This document shows, in pieces, positions 36,421-47,877 of a stretch of 64,000 nt of DNA. The stretch covers positions 1 through 64,000 of the forward strand of contig JAIWNI010000032.1 of assembly GCA_025331435.1 (NCBI GenBank), written 5' to 3'. The notes beneath the pieces were generated by a model. It had not been told where the DNA came from. It worked only from the letters and a program-made list of their open reading frames with translations, and ran no database searches. Numbering within the stretch: the stretch's first letter is position 1; every line of letters begins with the position of its first letter. The position numbers and the translations under genes were made by a program. This stretch comes from Choanephora cucurbitarum (taxonomy: Eukaryota; Mucoromycota; Mucoromycetes; Mucorales; Choanephoraceae).

Positions 36421-36579
36421 GACCAATAACTATAAAAGAGACAACAATCTGTTCGTAACTTTTTGTTTTTCTTCACTTACTCATTTACTTGCTCACTTCT
36501 TCTTATACTTCTACTTCTTTTTCACCTTTACCTTACTTTTACTTTACTCAGCTCTTTCTACATCTTATACTCTCCAAAT
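36421..36579 (+). promoter_or_regulatory. Promoter and leader of secreted-peptide gene 1
   Basis: A CCAAT box (36423-36427) directly precedes a strong TATA box TATAAAAGAG (36431-36440), 140 bp before the ATG. The leader is pyrimidine-rich with CTTTTAC-like units. From the TATA box on, this segment aligns almost base for base with 44224-44365. Confidence 0.7.
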
Positions 36580-36822
36580 ATGCGTTTCATCACTGTGTCT
36601 ATTGTCTTGGCTGCTGCTTTCGTTGCCTGTAGTTCTGCTGCTAGTATCCACCAACGAGGTCTTTTAGATGGTCTTTTAGGCGACGATGGTCTGTTGGGTG
36701 GCGATGGTCTGTTGGGTGGCGATGGTTTTTTGGGTGGCGATGGTTTTTGGATGACCTTCTGGACAACTAAAATGACAGAAATTGTCAAGTTAGGAGAATT
36801 GAAACCGGGTCGAAGAAGATGA
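36580..36822 (+). CDS. Small secreted glycine/aspartate-repeat protein (copy 1)
   Basis: An 80-residue frame. Residues 1-20 form a clear signal peptide (MRFITVSIVLAAAFVACSSA) with predicted cleavage near Ala-Ala-Ser. The mature part starts SIHQR and has about five LLGGDG-type hexapeptide repeats, then an unrelated, basic tail (WMTFWTTKM...GRRR). In the last repeat a T run has five bases where the preceding repeat has six. With six, the frame would continue FLDDLLDN and stop, so the present tail may be a frameshift product. A second gene at 44366 shares promoter, leader, signal peptide and SIHQR. The function is unknown. No domain was recognised. Confidence 0.65.
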   Translation: MRFITVSIVLAAAFVACSSAASIHQRGLLDGLLGDDGLLGGDGLLGGDGFLGGDGFWMTFWTTKMTEIVKLGELKPGRRR

Positions 36823-38396
36823 AGCTATTTATTGACTTGTTTTGTGCTGAAATTATCCATTTACTATCTACCTACTTATTTATAATTATCTCTATACCAA
36901 GACCAGAATCTAATCATTCCTAAACAAGAACTCTCAGTAGAAAAAAATCGTTAATAGTATCATTTTCTCTTTATTAATAAACCTGTAGTTTTTATCTTAA
37001 AGTATAGCGGAGCACTTTTTCTATTCCCCTGTTCAGAGTTCATATCGCAGAAAGTTGTTTGGATCTGCTATCTTTTCTATGATACTCTGAATGCCCTGTC
37101 TTCTGTTTTGATAATGTGCAAAAGAGATGAACTAGATGGCCCTGCTACACTATGGACTCATCAAATTGATAAGACCAGTTCTGTATTGCTATTGAGAGTT
37201 TGATAGCTTAGGAGCAAGAGAGTAGGCGAGATCGGTCCCCTTCTTTTTCTCTCTTTCCTTGTTTTTCTTTATAATGTTCATTCTAACTGAATATGTTTTA
37301 CAGCGTCAAAGTGCTCTGTTGAAAGTTCGTTTATCGGCTTGTCTACTTGTTGGTTTATGTTTTGAACATGAATAAATCAGATATCTTCAAACAGTGAATA
37401 AAGTTTTCCTTGATTCAATTAACAAAAAACGCAGAATGAAGAAGAAGCTACACTAACTTTATAAATAAACTACGCACGAAGCAATTCAAAAAGCGTTGAT
37501 GAAATGCAAACTTCTTTGAATCGGATTGCTAGCTTATAGAGGTTTCTTTGATCGACAAAACTAACATCAAAAGGTGTTTTCACTGAAATTTGAGATATGT
37601 TATTCTTAATCATGCAATGCTCATTTTTAAACCATATAAACTCGAAGAAGCTAGTACAAAAGCAAAGAGGTATTCCTCTGTAATTATTTCTTTTCCCTCC
37701 TGTTTTTTTTTCTACTTCTTTACAAATTTCTAAGCTTATAAATAGCATCACTTATCATTTGAAGTCTGATTTTGCTCTCGCCGTGGCAGCCAGAAGACAT
37801 TTTCAATGCCAAAGTACAATACTTGTTTTAATTTCAGAGTAAGTTTGAACAATTAATGTATATATGTTGTCAGTTTTGACTAGCATTTTGAACGAAGCCA
37901 TTGATATTAAAAAAAATAAATGGATGTTGTCAGCGTTACAGAGTCAAACTATATTTGACTTCTGTCTGTAGAAGAAAAAGACGAAGAAGTCTAAACTTCC
38001 TGTTCTAAAAGGAAATGAGTCAGATTTGGGCTTGTTAAGAGACCATCTGTGTATCTGTTGCACCTCTCAAAAGCTACTAGAGCTAAAGAAACTAACTGCC
38101 GTCTGATTGTTAGGCAATATTGTTCCTCTCCTCAGTTTAGTTTAGTTTGCTCATAACTTTAAACTGATGAAACGAACGGAAAAGATGGCTCTCGTGTAAT
38201 TCTACTGCTCATTATTTGGCGTTTGAACGTTGCTTATAATACCTACTCAAGCTGTGGATCTATTTTTCTTTATTTCAGGTTTGCACTATGTGACTCATGC
38301 CAAGTAAGTTTCTCTGTACCAATGCAACACTGTAAAATGATCTAGCTTGTAGTCTACTTTCTTTAGAGAGAGCACAGGAAATAGAGCTGCAAAAAG
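36823..38396. other. Gene-free spacer before the Helitron relic
   Basis: About 1.6 kb without recognisable coding sequence. The first 150 bp presumably contain the 3' UTR of the secreted-peptide gene. The 5' end of the Helitron may lie here, but no terminal TC motif could be defined. Confidence 0.35.
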
Positions 38397-40480
38397 ATGC
38401 CAAACGCTCAGACTTCCAGTCGCAGAAGAAGGTCTGTTCAACTTCCAGTGGCCTTTGATTCCCAAACTAACCGTCTTTTACCTTTTGATTTTGACCCAAT
38501 AGAAAATCCATATGCTAGTTGTGATGCTAAGCATCAGCAAGCTGAGTCGCCTTTACGGTATGCTTCTCTTAAAAAGTTTTGGATGAGTTGCTGTAAACAA
38601 ACAAGGTTAAATGTGAAGAATCTCCGGCTCATCTGAAGATTTTATTCGAAGAAGCTGGTAACCTTAGAGACAAATTAGGAAAATTCAATGCGGTCTCTGC
38701 TTTTGCTTCTGTGTTTTTTGTAATGCGAAACACGAATGACAGCACAAGCAATATGCCGTTCACACTGATGACCAAACACACCATGTTCTAGACTCTCTCT
38801 TGACAGAAAGTGACGGAAATGTCAAGTGCTCTCAGCTTCGTATTCTTATTCTTAGTACGCAGCAACAAGTAACCACAACATAATTAGCAGTATCATTAAT
38901 GAAACTACCTTTGATGATTCATAAAAATCCTCATGTTAGATTGTATGAGACTACACATGAGCTTTTCATGAATGCTGAGATTAGTGAAAGTGAAACTCCT
39001 TCTATTCGAATTTGTCCTTCAATGAAATGGAGCTAGTAGCTAAATCTGATAGACATACTGAGACTTTTTATAATTCCAATACAGTTGTGAAAATTATTCC
39101 AGATTAGCATAATGCTGAAGAATTTAGAGATACTCGTGTTTAATCTCATATAAACATCATTCAGAATCATGCTTTATGTGTGCATTTGAATTATATGCTA
39201 TTGTTCTCTAGTGGTAATTTGGGCTGGCACTGGGGCTTAAGATTGGATGATGAATCAACTCGCTTAACACAAAAAGTATACTATTGCTATAGACTCCATC
39301 AAAGAACATACGAGTATCCTTTTCTTTTCTTTTCTTAGGTAGAAGATTGTTTCAGCAATACTGGGTGAATGTTTGGGCTATTTGCGATCAAAATAAAGCT
39401 GGATAGATTAGAAGTCATCAATACAATATAAGAGCTGATCTTTGCAATGGTCTTCAAGATGCTCTAAACAATGATGATGTTGCTCCCGCCTCTTTGGGAA
39501 AACGTTTTATCCTGACTAGTGGTCCCCAATTTATGGTTAGGCTCTATCAAGACTCAATGGCAATTGTTAGATTTTTCGGCAAGCCTTCATTATTTGTTAC
39601 TTTTACTGCTAATCCCAGATGGATAGAAATCCAAAGAAAGCTACTGCCTGGACAAATGCCTCCGATCGACCTGATTTAGTCGCAAGAGTCTTTGACTTGA
39701 AAGTAAAAACCCTGCTAAAAGATCTTGAAGTCAAGCAAATATTCGGATCGTACAATGGTTTAGTTCGAACTATTGGGTATCAAAAATTAGGATTTCCTCA
39801 CCTGCATCTGCTTTTGTATTTGGATCACTCGCAAAACATAGACACTGCAGAAAAGATCAATCAAATCATCTCAGCTGAATTGCCATGCAAAGAATCCGAC
39901 CCTGAGCTTTTTGACATTATCGCAAAAAACATGGTACATGGACCTTGCGGCGATCTGAATCCAAAGTCTCCATGTATGGCTAAGGATAGCAACAGTCAAC
40001 TGAAATGTACCAAGCGATTTCCTAAATCCTTTTCGGAAGAAACTATTGTTAATGAAAACGGCTATCCAACATACAAGCGATCAGCAACTGCCCAGTCTTT
40101 ATATACTATACCTAATCCTTTGAGATATAATGGTGACCGTTTAAGTATTGACAATAGCTGGATTGTGCCCTACAATCCCTACCTTTCAAAGAAATACAAG
40201 GCTCACATAAATGTTGAATGTTGTCAAGGCGTTGCAGCCATTAAATACATCAACAAATATGTATACAAGGGTTCTGATCGTACCACCTTGAAACTAAATG
40301 ATACGAGAGATGAGATTGACAAACATCTTCAAGGAAGATACATTGGCCCTACAGAAGCATTCAGTCGTATCTTTGAATACAAAGTCCACGAAGAAGATCT
40401 CACTGTTACAATTTCGGCCCTTCATTTACCTAATGAACAACCTGTGTACTCTCCTGAGGATGCATCTTCACCTTAAATAC
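38397..40480 (+). pseudogene. Helitron Rep (HUH/Y2) portion, degraded
   Basis: Fragments in several frames follow Helitron Rep order. Near 38397-38640 is a Cys-containing N-terminal region (SCCKQTRLNVKNL). Degraded linker sequence follows, and from about 39479 the Rep domain: LGKRFILTSGPQFMVRLYQDSMAI, RFFGKPSLFVTFTANPRWIEI, a one-base frameshift near 39660, DRPDLVARVFDLKVKTLLKDL, the HUH motif PHLHLLL (about 39799-39819), and the double-tyrosine motif KYINKYVYKG (about 40243-40270). In rolling-circle transposition the His pair binds metal and the tyrosines nick DNA. Numerous stops upstream show the copy is dead, although the Rep core itself is open for 285 codons. Confidence 0.88.
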
Positions 40481-40489
40481 AAGAAATCT

Positions 40490-42720
40490 TAGCTAACAGC
40501 AGCTCAATGTTGATTACTTATTTCAAGTATTATGAAAATAATCCAAATAGGCAAAAACATCTGTATCAGGACTTTCCTGAATACTATGTTTGGAAGCAAG
40601 GTACGAAAAGTTGGGTACCACGCAAGAAGGGCTTTGCAATTTGTAGAATACCTTTCTGTAGTCCTACATGTGACGAAAGGTATTTTTGAGACTTCTTTTG
40701 GTGAATGCTGCAGGATCCAAATCTTTCGATGATCTCAAAACAGTCAACGGATTTCAGTTTGCAACTCTCAAGCAAGCTTGTCTCCAGTTGCATTTGATTG
40801 AGGATGATCAAGAATGGACAAAATACTTTGAGGAAGCTCATCTCTTCTCTTCCGATCATAGTCTTCGTGATTTATTTGTCACATCATTAATTTTCGGACA
40901 GCCAATCGATCCAATGTCTCTATGGCTGCAATTCCGTGAATTAATTTGTGATGACCTATCTCACGAGCTAAAGCAAATATTTCCGGATAGTCTTCAATTG
41001 TACATGTCATCATATCCACAAGCCTCCTACAATGAGCGGTCTTCAATGGATTATGGACTGTATTTGTTTGATGAAAAATTGAAGGACTTTAGTAAATCAC
41101 TTGAATGATTTAATCTGCCTATACCTAAACACAATTGGGCAAGCGATTCAAACCGCCTTCATTCTGATTGCACTTTCACTGATAACCCTCTGATTGACGA
41201 AAAATTATGGTGCAACTCTCTGGACGAAGAACTAGCATATCACTCAAAATATGCGCTCTTCAATCCAGACCAGACGCAAGCTTTTGATACTATAGTTCCC
41301 AAGTTGCAGTCTTTCAATTCGTTAAGTGACACTAACTCAGTCAATTCTGAGACTAGTATCTGCTTCTTTTTGCATGGCTCAGCCGTTACCGAAAAGACTT
41401 TTGTTTACAATGCACTGTATAGCCATCCAAAAGGTAACAAAAAGTTTTTGTGTGTCGCTTCATCTGGTATCGTAACGCTACTTTTAGTTGGAGGCAGGAT
41501 ATCTCATTTTAAGCTTAATGTCTCTTCAGTACTTAATGAATCTTCAACCTGCAATATTCTAAAAGGATAGCAAACTGGCTGACTTACTTTGCCAACCATC
41601 TTTGATTGTTTAGGATAAATTTTCTAAGCAAAACAGACCATGCTTTGAGGCTGTTGATCGCACTCTTAGAAACTTTTGGAGTAACAGTTTGCTTTTTGGT
41701 GGTGATTTCGCTCAAATTCCTCCAGTAGTCAATAAAGGTACTAGATCTTCTATTGTAGGAGCCTCAATTAAGCAATCTTACATTTGGCGTCAAACACAGG
41801 TATTACATTTTCATATAATCATGTGTGTAATAGGTGCTTCATCCAATGATGCTCATTTTAAAAAATGACTTTATTCAATGACTTATAACACTCCAATGCA
41901 ATGCAAAATGCGAAAATACCTCCGCCGCAATATATATCTCAAACTTCTTCTTTGGATGAGCTCATTGCTAAGGTCTATTCTCAAGAGAATCTCTTACAAG
42001 CACTTGACAATCGAAGTATCTTATACAAATCTGCTATTCTTACTTCCAAAAATACCGTTGTAGAGTCTATAAACGAAAAGGTGGCTAATTTGATACCAGG
42101 AAAGTCTATTACTTTGAGCTTTGCTGATAAGGCTGACTATTCGTATGAGGAAAACAGTAACAACGAAGTCTATAGGGTTTCCACTGAATACCTGCAAACA
42201 TTAAGCCCAAGCAGCTTTCCACCTGCTAAGTTAACTTTAAGAGTAGACTGTATTGTAATTTCACTCACAAATTTAGATCCTCAAAGAGGTCTATGCAATG
42301 CTACTAGACTGAGTGTAAAAAGAATTGGTCAGTATGTCCTTGAAACTGTAGTAATGAAAGATTAAAATGACGGTCATGAACAAACTGAGTTTATTCTAGA
42401 ATAACTCTTACTACCTCGGAAGACGACTATCCATTTATTTTGTCAAGAAAGCAAATTCCTATCAAGCTTAGCTTTGCTATGATAATTAACGAGTCTCAAG
42501 GTCAATACTTAACAAATGTAGGCATCGATCTTCAATCTTCTCCGTTCACACATGGCGAATTAAATGTTGCTTTCTCTTGATCGTTTAAACTTCAGAGAAT
42601 TGATGTCTTGCTGACAGAAACATATTCTAATTAAAGAGGCTCACCTTCTGGCAACTCTATAGATAGTATCATGTATCTTAACTTCTTCTATAAAAAACGT
42701 CATTGCTCTTTATATCCTAC
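40490..42720 (+). pseudogene. Helitron Pif1-like helicase portion, degraded
   Basis: This continues the Helitron polyprotein in shifting frames: FPEYYVWKQGTKSWVPRKKG (40570s), a -1 shift to LLLVNAAGSKSFDDLKTVNG, then a Walker A remnant reading GSAVTEKT instead of GPGGTGKT (about 41376), GGDFAQIPPVV (about 41700), and a long open piece with AILTSKN...VANLIPGKS and NLDPQRGLCNATRL (41901-42365). It ends with LSFAMIINESQGQ and, after an in-frame stop, NSIDSIMYLNFFYK (about 42700). The broken P-loop alone would abolish ATP binding. It lies in the same orientation as the Rep part, so both belong to one former element. Confidence 0.88.
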
Positions 42721-44220
42721 TTTATCATTGGCAATCTTTTATTCCATTCGTCGATTTTTGGGTGGGACAGTTAGAGTTCAAACTGTATGACGACGTTTGT
42801 TATAGAACGAGCGCAACAAGTAGGGTGGCCAGTAATACTGCATATTATGTATGCATACAAGCATTAGCGCATGTAAGCTTTAACGTATACATCAACTTCA
42901 TAAAACGAGAATATAGACATCAAAAAGAAGAAGCATTGCATATAAGAACTTTTCTTCTTTTTTTGGCAATGTTAAATTACTATATTCAAATGCATGCGAA
43001 ACCAAAATGGTATATTAAATCTCATGCTGTTGATTCACAGGATTGGATCATATCATGAACAAGAAGTAAGTATCTTTACAAAAAGAAAAAGCCGAATTGG
43101 CTATAAGAATACACGCTCTGAGTCCTACGTGTAAAACGATAGGCGCATTCAAGCTGAGCGGTTTCTTTGCTTATCCTTGCAACATAGTGTATGGGAAAAA
43201 AAAGAGCAAGTACAGCTATGAATACTATCAAAATACCAACTTTGTATCAACAGACAGGCTGACTGTAAGGGCCAAGCAAAAATGAAGTGTACGATGACGC
43301 GTTTCGATATACGCTCAAAACATCTGAGAGCACCATGAACCTGCGTATAGAGATACTATAACCTTGCTTTTTTCATGTTATTTGAACGTGTTTGGACTAA
43401 TTTGATACTACATATTGCTTTGTACTGTTGCGATAAATAGACTCTAGAAGATATTAATAATAATAATAAAAAAGACATCTTACAAGTTGCGAAAGTAAGG
43501 GTGAAGGTGCATATCTGAAAAAAAAAAGAGCAAAGAAAAAACTTTAAGCAAATTGAAAGGGGCTGCAAGAGAGCCAACCAGATCAAGAGTGTTGAGCACA
43601 AGTACGTAAAATGAATGCTTAAAGAGATTTGTATGCAAGTGGCGATCCTTTCGAGTTTGCTTGTTTGGTTTGCTTCGTTCTCTGAAACACAAGACAACGC
43701 ATAACACAGTAGACTGATAAAGAGCACAAGAAAGAAAAAGGCAGACAACACTTTTATTCAGGGATTTGGATTTGGATTTGAATTTCGATTTGATCAAGGG
43801 AAGAAAAGCCTCTTGATGTCCTTATGCACTCAGGCTAAGCAACACGCCTACATAAAGACACCAGCAAAAAAAAAGAAAGACAGAAAAAAGGAAATAGTTT
43901 ATTCATCGAGTTGATCTCCTGCGAGAATGTGTTTGTTTGTTTGTTTGCTTGTTTGTTGTATGTTTTGCTGTCTCCGTGTAACCCTTCAAACGTCTCTCTC
44001 TCTCTCTCTCTTTTTTTTTTCTTTTCTTTTCTTTTCTTCGTTCTCTTTCCCTGTCTTTCATTATCGAACGCCCTGTATAATACGCTCTATGTTCTTTATT
44101 TGCTTTTTGAGGCTTGCATTGCATTGCGATCACCATCGCAAAATAGCCTCTGCAATGTACAATGACAGGAAGAAAAAATAGCAACACCAACAAGAGATCA
44201 GCAACAATTGCAAATCAAAA
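42721..44220. other. Spacer after the Helitron, no gene recognised
   Basis: Short frames such as 42762-43058 (+), 43097-43285 (+) and 43356-43751 (-) show no known domains. The Helitron 3' end should lie early in this interval, but no clear hairpin plus CTRR end could be assigned by eye. A GTTT/CT microsatellite-like stretch (43926-44040) is present. Confidence 0.4.
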
Positions 44221-44223
44221 TCA

Positions 44224-44365
44224 TATAAAAGAGACAACAATCTGTTCGTAGCTTTTTGTTTTCTTCACTCACTCACTTCTTTTTTACCTTTACCTTTGCC
44301 TTTACTTTTACTTTTACTTTTACTTTACTCAGCTCAACTCTTTCTACATCTTATACTCTCCAAAT
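44224..44365 (+). promoter_or_regulatory. Promoter and leader of secreted-peptide gene 2
   Basis: It carries the same TATAAAAGAG box (44224-44233), the same following ACAACAATCTGTTCGTA stretch and the same leader as copy 1. The 5' leader has a longer run of CTTTTA hexamers (about 44300-44332). The sequence ends TCTCCAAATATG at the start codon in both copies. The CCAAT box of copy 1 is not conserved here. Confidence 0.7.
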
Positions 44366-44608
44366 ATGCGTTTCATCACTGTGTCTATTGTCTTGGCTGC
44401 TGCTTTCATTGCCTGTAGTTCTGCTGCTAGTATCCACCAAAGAGATGGCTTAGATCTTGATATTTTGGATGAAATTCTTAACGGCGATGGTCTTCTTGAC
44501 ACTCTTAATAAGCGCTCTGCCAAGAATGGAGAAGCCGACGAAGACGAACAAGAGCAAGATGAAGAGGAACAAGACGAACAAGGTGATGCTAGCCTTAACA
44601 ACCACTAA
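44366..44608 (+). CDS. Small secreted acidic protein (copy 2)
   Basis: An 80-residue frame, exactly the same length as copy 1. The signal peptide MRFITVSIVLAAAFIACSSA differs from copy 1 by one residue (Ile for Val), and SIHQR follows in both. The mature part is different: DGLDLDILDEILNGDGLLDTL, a dibasic KR that could be cut by a Kex2-type protease, and then an acidic Asp/Glu/Gln-rich tail. Only the short NGDGLLD segment recalls the GGDGLL repeats of copy 1. The function is unknown. The strong leader, signal peptide and fast-changing mature part would suit an exported structural or effector-like peptide (inference). Confidence 0.68.
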   Translation: MRFITVSIVLAAAFIACSSAASIHQRDGLDLDILDEILNGDGLLDTLNKRSAKNGEADEDEQEQDEEEQDEQGDASLNNH

Positions 44609-47600
44609 ACGCATCTTTCTTACTCGCACGCTTTCCCTCGCTGTATCTCTGTCTCTCCTTATTCCCTCAATCATATCAACCTCAGTTCGCAGATTCAGCC
44701 TTGACTAGGTTGGCTGTTCTGTTGATCTCTCTTATAAGCTAAATGTATTATTAATAAAGCGTGCTATTTACCGACACTTTGTTTTGTTGTATGAATCGGA
44801 TAGAGCATCACGATACAGTCGTTCATGATACTATCATATCGCGATAAGTGCTGGTAGATGCTCCCAAAAGATGCGACCTGATCTACCAACGAATCACATT
44901 ATCCTTCAACATGACAATGTCTTCATTGATGAATTGCATGTGTTCTTTTCTTTCTTTTTTTTTTTTACGTTCTCTGAAATCTTTTCCGAGCATACTCTGA
45001 TCTCGTGTAGCTTTTTGTTACAATGAAGCGACCAAACATGATTGCTTATCTATTGATCAAGATGATTATTTTCCTTCTTTTTTATCTTTTTTGGACAATA
45101 ATTAATTATTTTATAGTGAGCTGCTTATTAAGCTTTGGGAAGTGAACGATATTAGCGCTCCCATTTTTTATTTTTAGAAACCAAAACAAAGCTACAAAAA
45201 CTAGAATAGCGCATCCGTCTATACGAAATGGGAATTTGCTTCCCTAAATTTCTATCAATGCATTGAACTTTCTTAAGACATTCCTGTCTTCCTTCTCTTT
45301 TTCTTCGTCATTTCTCAAGTTCACCTTCAAACCTTCCATACTTTAATAAATATTAAGTAACTATGCATTCTACATCAGCAACCATGTAGCTTCTTTTGTG
45401 AATAAACTATAAACGGATCATGGCACAGTTTCCATGCAAATTCTATGAAATAGGTTTAAAGTGCTAATGATTGAGTAAGAGTTCCAATCATGCATGACAT
45501 TTGGATTTTGGTTCTCAAAGAAGAAGATAAGTGTGATGTTTTGGTAGTGATTTAAGAGAAAAGATTATAGAGACAGAAAGAGAGTACAGTGAGACTGTTT
45601 TAAACTGTTTATTACTTCAAAAAGAGGTTTTAGAACTAATGTCTTCTAACAACAACTATTTATATGTTTTCAATAAAGGATCTGATGTAATCACAGATTA
45701 TGGAGTTTGTACTAAATTAGTGTATTACTGTTACTTGTAACTTTAATAGTTACCATCATTCCTTATCCCGAGGATTTATGTTACCGAATGATGTGATGCT
45801 ATCTCTTGAGTCTAGTTCTTTGTGTTGAACCTTATTGACTTCAGTTGGATTCTTTTATTTCGTAAGGATTTAGATCTTTTACTTTATTTCTGATGTTATA
45901 TCTTTTATGACTTATTTGGTCTTTCATGCAACCTTATTGTCATTGTTGAGACTAAATGTGCTCAGATCACCACAATAAGAGAGCATAATATCAGATATCT
46001 ATTAAAATCTGATACTTTATTTGAAGCAGTTATACAAAGAAGACTGCAACGTTTTCGTATTAATATAGGTTGCAAGTTTGTTATTTAACTAATATCTATC
46101 TTTTTCTCTTGCATTTTTGAATAGATAAGTGAGACGAAACCAACAGTATGTCCTGTTTTTTGAAGAAAGCACTGCATTTGACCAAATACATATCTTTCTT
46201 AGTCGAGATTCTTTGTGGCAACAGTCAGATCTTACCTAATAGTAGGTCCAATTTTGTTTCATGAAGAGCCAATTCCTCTCCAAGTAACTCAAGGCTTTGT
46301 TGTACTTTGGCATGCCCGTTTCAAAGTGGAAGTTAAAAACCGCTATCTAAATGCTTTAATAAAGGACACCAAAAAAAGATTATGGGGGGCCACAAGACCA
46401 CTGGAAGAAGAGCAAGTTACCGTTACTAATGTCTTGTTCTGTTATCACGAATTTGACTACCTATCTTCCAAATAGAACAATAAGCTGAGGCCTTCGATCA
46501 GATGTAGCAGGACAGAGCGTGAGAGATTCGACCAAACCTTCTTTAAATAGAAAAAGAAGAAAGCAGATCGATCATATATTTAAGTCATACAACAAATAGA
46601 GATTGTCCAAACAAGGATGATACATTCATACTGGTTAAAAGATCTATTGTAAAAATCGAATGTAAATTTTAAAACGAAGTGCCAAAAGAGGACGCCTTAC
46701 ATTACAAATTCCAAGTTCACATAGACCATTCATCACAGACTGACTAGCATGTCGAAAATTAAAAGCTTATATTGGAATCCATAGTATATGGATGTATTTC
46801 TTGGTTCTTTAGAATGCTTGGAGATTTCGAATGACCTCAAGAGAAGTCATTCTTGAGTAAACGAGTATAATGCCTTAGCAAAATGAGTCGCACCGTTGTG
46901 AAGACATCTGAATAAAGTTTCAGCATAATCCTGTTTGTATCTATGTATCTTAAACTCAAGGCTACTCGATAGACTTCATTCATGACCAGATGATAAAATC
47001 TGCCTGCCGTCAATCTTATCCAAATAGGCTACGGAACCACTGAAAAGTCAGAGGCTTAAATTGATTGACGAACCGACAGATCTTAGCATAACAGAAAGCG
47101 CACAGAAACAATAGAAGGAATCGATAGGTATTGATATGCAAAAATTCAACTCAACCTGTTGCTCTGACTCTTCAACAAGCCTCAACTAAAATGAAATTGA
47201 GACATTATGAGAAATCAAATATAGAGTAATCTTTCTATCTTGTTCTATTTGAGACAAAGTAGGCATTTAGAACGAACGAAGCAAGCTAGTCATTGAAAGA
47301 GATAAGGGAACACGCAATTAATTGATGGCTTAGAGGAAGCGAAAAGAATTTGCAAATGCTTTTGCTATCTGCATTGTGCATTGACAAGCAGCAGTTTGTT
47401 TAATCTTACAAAGGGCTACTCCACAAAAATTGGCGAACTGATTAGATGGCTTCATTAGTAGACGAGAAGATCTTTTCCGCTCCAATTGATACTATTTCTG
47501 AATATTAAATGCTATTTGGCATTACCAAGACATATATTGGCTGTGAGAATAATAGTGTCTTGCACTCCCTCTCCAATCTCAATCTTTTCCGTTGTTGAAT

Positions 47601-47696
47601 ATCTCAGCTTTGTCAATCACTAGTTTTCTTGTCACACAAGGCTACGTGTAACAGATAAGATTATTCTTGTTGCAAGCAAGCTGGGTCTAAAATTAA
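44609..47696. other. Three-kilobase gene-poor region
   Basis: No recognisable gene on either strand. The longest plus-strand frame (46215-46475, 86 codons) has no known domain. A 7-bp inverted repeat GAATGAC/GTCATTC lies at 46829-46852. The block at 45540-46000 was examined for a solo LTR, without convincing ends. This is the right part of the accessory island. Confidence 0.4.
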
Positions 47697-47713
47697 ACCG
47701 GACTTAGTCCGGT
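47697..47713. repeat. 17-bp perfect inverted repeat upstream of RPL18
   Basis: ACCGGACTTAGTCCGGT has 7-bp perfect GC-rich arms around TTA in otherwise AT-rich DNA, about 165 bp before the proposed RPL18 start codon. It may be a dyad-symmetric factor-binding site. No matching known ribosomal-protein promoter element was recognised. Confidence 0.6.
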
Positions 47714-47877
47714 AATGAAAAGCCAATCCCACCCAATCGTCTTTGCTATGTCCGCCTCTTCGCCCGCCCGTCGGCTGGCTCTCTCAATGCACGTAGAAGC
47801 TCACCATTTTGCAAAACCATTTAAAGATTCCCTCTCTTCTTGGACACAGCCTAACGACCGGTTGCTACATATAAAAA

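Noticed and set aside
45540..46147. Possible solo LTR with TGTTG...CAACA ends
   Set aside because: A TGTTG/CAACA pair can be found (45944 and 46145), but no target-site duplication, primer-binding site or second copy was seen.
46215..46475. 86-codon plus-strand frame as a small gene
   Set aside because: No homology recognised, no promoter or splice support; length is compatible with chance in this composition.
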